Made by a program: the position numbers and the translations under genes. A stretch of 17,575 nucleotides of DNA from CAZBPZ01 sp964493955. Lineage in GTDB: Bacteria; Chloroflexota; Dehalococcoidia; Dehalococcoidales; Fen-1064. This document shows, one piece after another, positions 7,941 to 14,011 of this stretch. Each line of letters opens with the position of its first letter. Positions within the stretch are counted from its first letter, which is position 1. The stretch spans positions 1 to 17,575 of the forward strand of contig CAZBPZ010000035.1 in assembly GCA_964493955.1 (NCBI GenBank). Reading direction: 5' to 3'. A model generated the notes under the pieces. That model did no database searches, was not told the origin of the DNA, and worked only from the letters and a program-made list of their open reading frames with translations.

Positions 7941-7960
7941 GGCCGGGAAGAGACCCGGCC
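7941..7960. terminator. GC hairpin in the purA/dapA convergent gap
   Basis: GGCCGGG (7941-7947) pairs perfectly with CCCGGCC (7954-7960) over a 6-base loop. A second palindrome, CCCCCGGGGG at 7959-7968, abuts it. The position between two convergent genes suits a shared terminator. Neither strand shows a T-run after the stem, so it is not a textbook intrinsic terminator. Confidence 0.35.
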
Positions 7961-7977
7961 CCCGGGGGCTACCCCGC

Positions 7978-8868
7978 CTAGACCGGCAGGTCAATGGTGT
8001 AGTTCTGCAGCGTCTCCCGGATGAGGGCGGCCGTCTTCTCGTCCGGCTCGGTGAGCGGCAGGCGTGGCTTACCCACCCGGAAGCCAATCTGGTTGAGGGC
8101 GTACTTGACCGGGATGGGGTTGGAGACAACAAAGAGGGCGTTCACCAGCGGCAGCAGCCGGCGGTGGATGGCGGCGGCCTCGCCGGTCCGGCCCTCAACG
8201 AAGGCGGCAATCATTGCGGCAATCTGCCGGCCCACCAGGTGGGCCGCCACGCTGATAACACCGTAGCCCCCCAGGGCCAGTATCGGCAGGGTGTCACTGT
8301 CGTTGCCGCTCCATACGTAGAAGCCGTCCCCGGCCCGGCTGATGATGCGGGCCACCTGCTCCAGGTTACCGCTGGCCTCCTTGATGCCAATCACGTTGGG
8401 CAACTCGGCCAGGCGCAGGGTCGTCTCCGCCGCAAGATTAACTCCGGTGCGCGAAGGCACGTTGTAGAGAATGCAGGGCAGGCGGGTGCTCCCGGCGATT
8501 GCCCTGAAGTGCTGGTAGAGGCCCTCCTGGGTGGGCTTGTTGTAGTAAGGCACCACCAGCAGGCAGCCGTCCGCCCCGGCCCGCTCCGCCCCCCGGGTGG
8601 CCTCCAGCGCCTCGGCGGTGCTGTTGCTGCCGGTACCGGCAATCACGCTGCCACGGTCACCCACCGCCTGCTTGATTTCGGCAAAGAGCCGGAACTCCTC
8701 TTCACGCAGCAGGGTGGGTGACTCCCCGGTGGTGCCCACCACCACCACCCCGTCGCTGCCCGAATCAAGCAGCGCCAGCGCCAGCTTCTTCGCCTGGGCG
8801 TAGTCAACCTTCCCCTCGTCGTCAAAGGGGGTGACCATGGCCGTCAGCAACCTGCCTGGGACCTTCAT
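7978..8868 (-). CDS. dapA: 4-Hydroxy-tetrahydrodipicolinate synthase
   Basis: Condenses pyruvate with aspartate semialdehyde, the first step specific to diaminopimelate and lysine. It is a 296-residue TIM barrel. GTTGE (45-49) holds Thr46 and Thr47 of the proton relay, Tyr109 is in PYYNKPTQEG, Tyr135 is in LYNVPSRTG, and Lys163 in IGIKEAS forms the Schiff base. All are in the expected order and spacing. The ATG begins one base after the asd stop, with GAGGG about 5 bases upstream, so it is the last gene of the rpsO-pnp-dapB-asd-dapA string. Other class I aldolases of this superfamily (NanA, KDG aldolase) are less likely given the dap neighbours and the intact Tyr/Arg signature. Confidence 0.96.
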   Translation of the reverse strand: MKVPGRLLTAMVTPFDDEGKVDYAQAKKLALALLDSGSDGVVVVGTTGESPTLLREEEFRLFAEIKQAVGDRGSVIAGTGSNSTAEALEATRGAERAGADGCLLVVPYYNKPTQEGLYQHFRAIAGSTRLPCILYNVPSRTGVNLAAETTLRLAELPNVIGIKEASGNLEQVARIISRAGDGFYVWSGNDSDTLPILALGGYGVISVAAHLVGRQIAAMIAAFVEGRTGEAAAIHRRLLPLVNALFVVSNPIPVKYALNQIGFRVGKPRLPLTEPDEKTAALIRETLQNYTIDLPV

Positions 8869-8869
8869 C

Positions 8870-9901
8870 TCAGCCCTCGCCTCTTGGTGCCAGCCAGCCG
8901 CGCTCTATCATGAGCTCGGCAATCTGCACGGCGTTGAGGGCGGCACCCTTGCGTACGTTGTCCGCCACAATCCACATTACCAGGCCGCCGGGGTGGGAGG
9001 CGTCCTCCCGTATCCGGCCCACGAACGTCTCGTCGGTGCCGGCGGCCTGCCAGGCATGCGGGTAAAGGCTGACCGCCGGGTCATCCAGCACCCGGACACC
9101 GGGCGCCCCGGCCAGTACCTGCCGCGCCTCATCGGGTGACATCGGGCGGCTGAACTCCACGTGCACCGCCTCGCTGTGGCCGACGAAAACGGGCACGCGC
9201 ACGCACGTCGCCGAGACGAGTATCTCCGGGGCGTGCATAATCTTGCGCGTCTCCTGGACCATCTTCCACTCTTCCCTGGTGTAGCCGTTGTCCAGGAAGA
9301 CGTCTATTTCGGGCAGGACATTGAAGGCAATCTGGTGGGGAAACACCCGGGGCGCCGTCTCGCGCCCTTCCAGTACCTGCTTCGCCTGGACGGTCAGCTC
9401 TTCAACCGCCACCGTCTTGGCCCCCGAGACCGACTGGTAGGTGTCCACCACGATCCGCCTGATGGGGTTCACGCGGTGCAGCGGGTAGAGGGCCACCACC
9501 ATCTGAATGGTGGAGCAGTTGGGGTTGGCGATGATACCCCTGTGCCAGCGGCAGTCATCCGGGTTAACCTCCGGCACCACCAGCGGTACATCCGCCTCCA
9601 TCCGGAAGGCGGAGCTGTTATCGATGACAACCGCCCCCGCCCGGACAGCGTCGGGCGCGAAGCGCCGGCTCACCCCCGCTCCGGCCGAGAAGAGGGCAAT
9701 ATCTATTCCCTCGAACGAATCGGGCCCGGTCTCCCGGACCTCGAGCTCCTCGTGGCGGACGAACATCTTCTTGCCGGCGGAGCGGCTGGAGGCCAGCAGC
9801 CGCACCGATGCTGCGGGGAAATTACGTTGCTCCAGTACCTTGATGAACTCCCTGCCCACCAGGCCGGTAGCCCCGACGATAGCTACCCTGAAACCCTTCA
9901 C
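8870..9901 (-). CDS. asd: Aspartate-semialdehyde dehydrogenase
   Basis: Reduces aspartyl 4-phosphate to aspartate semialdehyde with NADPH, supplying the substrate of DapA. The N-terminus MKGFRVAIVGATGLVGREF is the Rossmann nucleotide loop. The catalytic Cys129 lies in NPNCSTIQM, and RVPVFVGHSE carries the likely catalytic His242. The start is GTG at 9901: it forms a GTGA overlap with the dapB stop, has GGAGGAG five bases upstream, and gives 343 residues, the normal family size. A start at 10000 would add 33 Gly/Pro/Ala-rich residues read from the dapB C-terminus and is rejected. It lies between dapB and dapA in one operon. Confidence 0.96.
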   Translation of the reverse strand: MKGFRVAIVGATGLVGREFIKVLEQRNFPAASVRLLASSRSAGKKMFVRHEELEVRETGPDSFEGIDIALFSAGAGVSRRFAPDAVRAGAVVIDNSSAFRMEADVPLVVPEVNPDDCRWHRGIIANPNCSTIQMVVALYPLHRVNPIRRIVVDTYQSVSGAKTVAVEELTVQAKQVLEGRETAPRVFPHQIAFNVLPEIDVFLDNGYTREEWKMVQETRKIMHAPEILVSATCVRVPVFVGHSEAVHVEFSRPMSPDEARQVLAGAPGVRVLDDPAVSLYPHAWQAAGTDETFVGRIREDASHPGGLVMWIVADNVRKGAALNAVQIAELMIERGWLAPRGEG

Positions 9902-10698
9902 GCTGGCTCCTCCAGCCCCATGAGTGCTCCCAGGCCCCGCACCAGCCCCCGGCGCCGGACAACCGCCTTCACCGCCAGGAGAACACCGGGCATATAGCAC
10001 TCGCGGCCGCTGGTATCATGGCGGATGGTGAGCGTCTGGCCCGGGCCGCCGAAGATGACCTCCTGGTGGGCCAGCAGCCCCGGTAGCCTCACGCTGTGAA
10101 TGTGAATACCCTCAATGCTATCACCCCGGCTCCCGGTAGTGCCCCCGGGAGGCGGTGGCGAGACGAAAGGTCGCCCCCGGGCCTGCGCCATGCGCCGGGC
10201 GGTGGTAAGGGCCGTGCCCGAGGGGGCGTCCGCCTTGCCGTCGTGGTGAAGCTCAATTATCTCGGCGCTGTCCATGTAGGCGGCGGCGATGCTGGCAAGG
10301 TGCATCATCAGCACCGCCCCGATGGTAAAGTTGGGGGCCACCACCGCCCCGATACCGTTTGCCTCGGCCAGCCGCCCGATTTCATCAAGGTCTTCGGGCG
10401 AGAGACCGGTAGTACCGATGACGAGGTTGACGCCCCGGGCAGCCGCCACCCGCGCCGCCGGCATCACGGCGGCGGCCAGGCTGAAGTCCACCAGCACATC
10501 CGCCGGCGCGGCGTCAAGCAGGGCGGCCAGGTCACCCGAGAGGGGAACAGAGCCGCCGCCCGGCAGCCCCAGGCGGTCGCTGGCGGGGGCAAGCTCGGTG
10601 GCGCCGACCACCGTAATGTCAGCATCCTGGCAGAGAGCCCTGACAGTCTCCCTGCCCATGCGTCCCAGCGCTCCCTGGACAATTACCCGGATTGCCAT
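9898..10698 (-). CDS. dapB: 4-Hydroxy-tetrahydrodipicolinate reductase
   Basis: Reduces the DapA product to tetrahydrodipicolinate with NAD(P)H. The dinucleotide loop GALGRMG is at 9-15, followed by GTTG (95-98) and APNFTIG (121-127). The catalytic signature HHDGKADAPSGTA (151-163) holds the active-site His pair and Lys155. GIHIHSVRLPGLLAHQEV and FGGPGQTLTIRHD complete the C-terminal domain. It has 266 residues, a normal length. ATG 10698 has AGGAG seven bases upstream (10706-10710 on the minus strand), in the 15-base gap after pnp. Together with asd and dapA it provides three adjacent steps of lysine/diaminopimelate synthesis. Confidence 0.96.
   Translation of the reverse strand: MAIRVIVQGALGRMGRETVRALCQDADITVVGATELAPASDRLGLPGGGSVPLSGDLAALLDAAPADVLVDFSLAAAVMPAARVAAARGVNLVIGTTGLSPEDLDEIGRLAEANGIGAVVAPNFTIGAVLMMHLASIAAAYMDSAEIIELHHDGKADAPSGTALTTARRMAQARGRPFVSPPPPGGTTGSRGDSIEGIHIHSVRLPGLLAHQEVIFGGPGQTLTIRHDTSGRECYMPGVLLAVKAVVRRRGLVRGLGALMGLEEPA
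9907..9913 (-). promoter_or_regulatory. Shine-Dalgarno that fixes the asd GTG start
   Basis: On the minus strand this reads GGAGGAG, five bases before GTG 9901. It lies inside the 3' end of dapB and supports translational coupling of asd to dapB. Confidence 0.75.
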
Positions 10699-10713
10699 CT
10701 GGCAGCTCCTGTC

Positions 10714-12909
10714 CTAGCGGCGCCGGGCACCCCGCGGGGCGCGGTGGCGCGGCGGGCGCGAATCGGGCCGCCGCCGGACGGTACGCGCCGCCGGCGGAGC
10801 ACCGCGGCCGCTCCCACCCGGCGGCGGTGACTTCTGAAAGACAGCCTTCCGCGAGAGGGCAATCTTACCGTCCTCGCTACGCAGTACCTTGACGGTTATC
10901 TCGTCCCCGACCTTGACTTCATCCTCAACGCGGGGGACACGGTAGTCGGCCAGCTCGCTGATGTGGACCATGCCTTCCTTGCCCGGCATAATCTCCACCA
11001 GCGCCCCGAAACCGAGGATACGGGTCACCTTGCCGGTGTAGATACTGCCGACCTCAACATCCTTGACCAGCCCCTCGATGATTTGTATGGCACGCCTGGC
11101 CGAGTCTTCATCAACCGCCCCGATGATAACCGTGCCGTCTTCCATGATGTCAACCGTGGTCTTGGTCTCATCCTGGATGGACCTGATGGTGCGTCCCCCC
11201 GGCCCGATGACAGTGCCAATCTTCTCCGGCGGGATTTGCATCTTGTGCATACGCGGGGCATAACGGCTGACCTCGGCCCGGCTGGTGCTGATGGTCTGCG
11301 CCATCCGGCCCAGAATGAACATGCGGGCCGGGCGTGCCTGCCGGACGGTGTCCCGTATAATCTCCATCGTCAGGCCGTGCAGCTTGGTATCCATCTGTAC
11401 GGCCGTAATGCCATCCGCCGTACCCGCCACCTTGAAGTCCATGTCGCCGTAGGCGTCCTCGATACCCTCAAGGTCCGTCAGGACGCAGTAGCGGCCGTCC
11501 TCGGCCGTCACCAGCCCCATGGCAATCCCGGCCACCGCCTTCTTCACGGGAATACCGGCATCCATCAATGACAGGCTGCTGGCGCAGACACTGGCCATTG
11601 AGGTACTGCCATTGGAGCTCAGCACCTCGGAGACGAGCCGTATCGTGTAGGGAAAGTCTTCGTCGTTGGGGAGCACCGGCTGCAGGGCCCGTTCCACCAG
11701 GGCACCGTGACCGATTTCACGCCGGCCCGGCGAGCCGATGCGCCGCACCTCGCCCACCGAGAACGGCGGGAAGTTGTAATGATGGATAAAGCGCTTGGTC
11801 TCTTCAATACCCAGACCGTCCAGCATCTGCTCCTTCTTGATTGAGCCCAGGGTGGCAATGGTCAGCACCTGGGTCAACCCGCGGCTAAACAGGGCCGAAC
11901 CGTGGGTGCGGGGCAGCAGGCCGGCCTCGCAGTACAGCGGCCTGATTTCGTCCAGGCCACGCCCGTCGACACGCCGTCCCTTCTCCAGGATGCTGCCCCG
12001 GACTATCTCGCGCAGTTTCCGGTCAAAGGCGGCCAGCAGCGCCGCCGCCGGGTACTGCTCGCCCAGCGCCTCGACCATCTCCTGCCGCAGCCTGTCCAGC
12101 TGCTCCTCGCGCCGCGGCTTCTCCGGCAGGAAGACAGTCTCTTCCAGCCGGCCACCCAGAAAGCCGTTCACGGCCTCGGCGGCCTCGGGCGGGATTTCCG
12201 GACCCTCGGGTACGGCTTCCTTGGGTTTACCGACCTCGGCCGCAATGCGCTCCTGCAGCTCAATGATGGCCTGGTTGGCCTGGTGAGCGAACTCAATAGC
12301 CTCGAGCAGACCGTCCTCGGTAACCTCCCTGGCCCCGGCCTCAATCATGGCAACACGCTCGCGCGTGCTGGCCACCACCAGGTCCAGGGCCGAGCCTTCA
12401 AGCTGGCGGAGGGTGGGGTTCAAGACCAGCTGCCCGTTAATACGGCCAACATGGCAGGCCCCCACCGGCCCGGCGAAGGGCACGCTGGACATGGCCAGCA
12501 CGGTGGAGCTGCCAATCAGCCCCAGCACGTCCGGGTCATTTTCCTGGTCCGCCGAAAGCACCGTGATGACAAGCTGAATATCACGGCGCCACGCCTTGGG
12601 CAGGAGGGGACGCAGGGGGCGGTCGGTGAGGCGGCTGGAGAGGATGGCCTCCTGGCTGGGGCGCCCCTCCCGCCGGATGAACCCCCCCGGGATTTTGCCG
12701 GCAGCGTAGAGACGCTCCTCGTAGTCAACGGTCAGCGGCAGAAAATCAACCCCTTCGCGGGGCTCATCGGCGACACCCAGTGTCACCAGCACCACGGTCT
12801 CGCCGTACTGCACTGTCACAGCGGCCTCAGCCTGCTGTGCCAGTTTGCCTGTTTCAATTCGGAGTATTCTGCCCCCGACCTCGCATTCGTAGGTCCTGGG
12901 TGTCTGCAA
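10714..12909 (-). CDS. pnp: Polyribonucleotide nucleotidyltransferase (PNPase)
   Basis: Phosphorolytic 3'-5' exoribonuclease of RNA turnover; forms a trimer with a central RNA channel. There are two RNase PH domains, the first ending near the all-helical linker and the second carrying DAYGDMDFKVAGT with the catalytic Asp residues. A KH domain (IGTVIGPGGRTIRSIQDET) and an S1 domain (GKVTRILGFGALVEI, KEGMVHISEL) follow. Total 731 residues. The last ~37 residues are Pro/Arg-rich and very basic, beyond the usual S1 end. Start is TTG 12909 with AGGAGG seven bases upstream (12917-12922). It follows rpsO by 21 bases, the widely conserved rpsO-pnp pair. No catalytic residue is missing. Confidence 0.97.
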   Translation of the reverse strand: MQTPRTYECEVGGRILRIETGKLAQQAEAAVTVQYGETVVLVTLGVADEPREGVDFLPLTVDYEERLYAAGKIPGGFIRREGRPSQEAILSSRLTDRPLRPLLPKAWRRDIQLVITVLSADQENDPDVLGLIGSSTVLAMSSVPFAGPVGACHVGRINGQLVLNPTLRQLEGSALDLVVASTRERVAMIEAGAREVTEDGLLEAIEFAHQANQAIIELQERIAAEVGKPKEAVPEGPEIPPEAAEAVNGFLGGRLEETVFLPEKPRREEQLDRLRQEMVEALGEQYPAAALLAAFDRKLREIVRGSILEKGRRVDGRGLDEIRPLYCEAGLLPRTHGSALFSRGLTQVLTIATLGSIKKEQMLDGLGIEETKRFIHHYNFPPFSVGEVRRIGSPGRREIGHGALVERALQPVLPNDEDFPYTIRLVSEVLSSNGSTSMASVCASSLSLMDAGIPVKKAVAGIAMGLVTAEDGRYCVLTDLEGIEDAYGDMDFKVAGTADGITAVQMDTKLHGLTMEIIRDTVRQARPARMFILGRMAQTISTSRAEVSRYAPRMHKMQIPPEKIGTVIGPGGRTIRSIQDETKTTVDIMEDGTVIIGAVDEDSARRAIQIIEGLVKDVEVGSIYTGKVTRILGFGALVEIMPGKEGMVHISELADYRVPRVEDEVKVGDEITVKVLRSEDGKIALSRKAVFQKSPPPGGSGRGAPPAARTVRRRPDSRPPRHRAPRGARRR

Positions 12910-12916
12910 TTAGGTT

Positions 12917-12922
12917 CCTCCT
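12917..12922 (-). promoter_or_regulatory. Shine-Dalgarno for the TTG start of pnp
   Basis: Reads AGGAGG on the minus strand, seven bases before the TTG at 12909. It supports a non-ATG start that gives the usual PNPase N-terminus. Confidence 0.7.
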
Positions 12923-12930
12923 CGCCGGCA

Positions 12931-13194
12931 CTACTTACGCAGCCCGAGGCGCTTGATGAGCTTGTGGTACCGGCCAACGTCCTCTTTGCTGAGGTAAGAG
13001 AGCAGTCTTCGTCTCCGCATGACCAGTCTGAGCAAGCCCCGCTGCGTGGCATGGTCGTGGCGGTGGGCCACCATGTGACCGGTGAGCCGGTTGATGCGCT
13101 CGGTGAGGAGGGCTACCTGTACTTCGGTTGAGCCTGTGTCACCCTTCTTGAGCTGATAGTCCTGGATGAGTTGTGCCTTCCTGGCCCTGTTCAA
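12931..13194 (-). CDS. rpsO: Small ribosomal subunit protein S15
   Basis: An 87-residue 16S rRNA-binding protein of the 30S platform that also forms an intersubunit bridge. The core KKGDTGSTEVQVALLTERI, then LTGHMVAHRHDHATQRGLL and LSYLSKEDVGRYHKLI with the terminal LGLRK, is canonical. The start is TTG 13194; AGGAG (13201-13205, minus strand) lies six bases upstream. It is the first gene of the leftward operon, about 34 bases from the predicted transcription start. In other bacteria S15 represses its own mRNA through a leader structure. The leader here looks too short for an E. coli-like pseudoknot, though I could not fold it. Confidence 0.97.
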   Translation of the reverse strand: MNRARKAQLIQDYQLKKGDTGSTEVQVALLTERINRLTGHMVAHRHDHATQRGLLRLVMRRRRLLSYLSKEDVGRYHKLIKRLGLRK

Positions 13195-13234
13195 GCGTTG
13201 CTCCTGTTCTCAGTCCCTCTGCTATACAGCTTGG

Positions 13235-13264
13235 AGTATAACACAGCCGGCCGCAACCTGTAAA
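13235..13264 (-). promoter_or_regulatory. Promoter of the rpsO-pnp-dapB-asd-dapA operon
   Basis: On the minus strand the -35 is TTTACA (13259-13264), one mismatch from TTGACA. The -10 is TATACT (13235-13240), one mismatch from TATAAT. The spacer is 18 bases, with a TG one base before the -10 (extended -10). The expected start of transcription is near 13228. The -35 lies inside the first copy of a 36-base repeat. Confidence 0.65.
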
Positions 13265-13286
13265 ACACCGGTAACCCCCAGAACAG
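13251..13286. repeat. Direct repeat A, copy 1 (36 bases)
   Basis: Matches 13321-13356 at 35 of 36 positions; the only difference is A at 13264 versus C at 13334. That base lies in the minus-strand -35 hexamer of the rpsO promoter, giving TTTACA here and GTTACA in copy 2. The copies start 70 bases apart. Confidence 0.9.
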
Positions 13287-13320
13287 TCCTCAGGACCTCC
13301 GCCCGCTGCCCGTAGAGCTG

Positions 13321-13356
13321 CCGCAACCTGTAACACACCGGTAACCCCCAGAACAG
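13321..13356. repeat. Direct repeat A, copy 2 (36 bases)
   Basis: Second copy of repeat A. Its last ten bases, CCCAGAACAG, are also the first ten bases of repeat B copy 1, so 13321-13383 reads as one 63-base A-B unit with a partial copy on each side. Confidence 0.9.
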
Positions 13357-13383
13357 GCCGCCGCCGAACAACTGTCTATTGAC
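13347..13383. repeat. Direct repeat B, copy 1 (37 bases)
   Basis: Identical over 37 bases to 13421-13457. It ends in CTATTGAC, giving a rightward -35-like TTGACT (13379-13384), but no good -10 follows at normal spacing. Confidence 0.9.
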
Positions 13384-13420
13384 TGTACTGCCCACTGTTC
13401 TGCGGTGGGCTTGTAGCCGA

Positions 13421-13457
13421 CCCAGAACAGGCCGCCGCCGAACAACTGTCTATTGAC
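13421..13457. repeat. Direct repeat B, copy 2 (37 bases)
   Basis: Second copy of repeat B, 74 bases after the first. Its end forms the -35 (TTGACG) of the rplI promoter. Confidence 0.9.
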
Positions 13458-13483
13458 GGCCACTGGCCGGGGTGGAGTATAAT
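13453..13483 (+). promoter_or_regulatory. Promoter of the rplI-dnaB block
   Basis: TTGACG (13453-13458) and a perfect TATAAT (13478-13483) are 19 bases apart, slightly longer than ideal. Transcription would start near 13490, about 24 bases before the rplI ATG. The -10 overlaps the N-terminal extension that a 13472 start would require, so it also argues for the 13514 start. Confidence 0.65.
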
Positions 13484-13513
13484 GGCAGCGGACTCCAGCG
13501 GAGATTTGCCAGC

Positions 13514-13966
13514 ATGAAGGTTGTCTTCCTGCAGAACGTTGCCAATGTTGCCCGCGCCGGCGAAATCAAGAACGTGGCTGACGGCTACGCCCGCAACTAC
13601 CTGATACCGCGCCGGCTGGCCGCCCGGGCAGACCCGCACCTGATGCAGCAGTTCGAGGCCCAACTCAAGGCCAGGGCACGGCAGGAAGCCGAGACAGAAG
13701 CCGAGCTTGAGGCGCTGGCCGCCCGGATAGACGGGCAGGAAGTCACCATCAGGGCGAAGGTGGGGGTCAAGGACCGCCTCTACGGCAGCGTCACCGCGGC
13801 CGACATCGCCGCCGCCCTGGAGCAAGCCAGCGGGACCACGGTTGACAAGCGCCGGATTGAGCTGGAGAACCCCATCCGCCACCTCGGTACCTACGAGGTT
13901 ACCGTGCGGTTATCACGGGACATCACACCCCGGATAGTGGTAACCGTCACCGAGGACGAGGCCTGA
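13514..13966 (+). CDS. rplI: Large ribosomal subunit protein L9
   Basis: A 150-residue 23S rRNA-binding protein with two domains joined by a long helix. The N-terminal domain MKVVFLQNVANVARAGEIKNVADGYARNYLIP is the L9 signature. A charged Ala/Glu/Arg-rich helix and the C-terminal domain (KVGVKDRLYGSVTAADIA, then LENPIRHLGTYEVTVRL) follow. ATG 13514 gives the standard N-terminus; GGAG (13500-13503) is 10 bases upstream. Starting at 13472 would add 14 residues over the promoter and is rejected. It is followed 45 bases later by dnaB, the rplI-dnaB order seen in many bacteria. Confidence 0.96.
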   Translation: MKVVFLQNVANVARAGEIKNVADGYARNYLIPRRLAARADPHLMQQFEAQLKARARQEAETEAELEALAARIDGQEVTIRAKVGVKDRLYGSVTAADIAAALEQASGTTVDKRRIELENPIRHLGTYEVTVRLSRDITPRIVVTVTEDEA

Positions 13967-14011
13967 GCGGACAGGTACGGGCAGTACCGCCGGCCGGGGA
14001 GGAGCAGGGGC

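Larger units (their letters stand above)
13195..13513. other. Divergent rpsO/rplI intergenic region, no gene
   Basis: This 319-base stretch separates two divergent transcription units. It holds a promoter on each side, two families of direct repeats (13251-13286/13321-13356 and 13347-13383/13421-13457), three direct CCCAGAACAG boxes at 13277, 13347 and 13421, and a 6-bp hairpin with an inverted CTGTTCTG at 13390-13410. I see no credible reading frame or RNA gene in it. Confidence 0.7.

Noticed and set aside
9161..9997. A 278-residue plus-strand frame opposite asd and dapB.
   Set aside because: Antisense shadow rich in His and Arg; the minus-strand genes carry all the catalytic motifs.
9902..10000. 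Upstream start for asd at 10000.
   Set aside because: It adds 33 low-complexity residues within dapB before the Rossmann loop, while a GTG with a strong ribosome site lies at 9901.
11902..13131. A 409-residue open frame on the plus strand opposite pnp and rpsO.
   Set aside because: It lies fully antisense to two unmistakable genes, has His/Gln/Gly-rich shadow composition and no recognisable domain. Long antisense frames are normal in GC-rich DNA.
13251..13457. Possible mini CRISPR array: repeats of 36-37 bases with 34-37-base gaps.
   Set aside because: Repeat boundaries are not constant: the third copy shares only ten bases with repeat A and continues as repeat B. There are no cas genes, and the repeats overlap two promoters.
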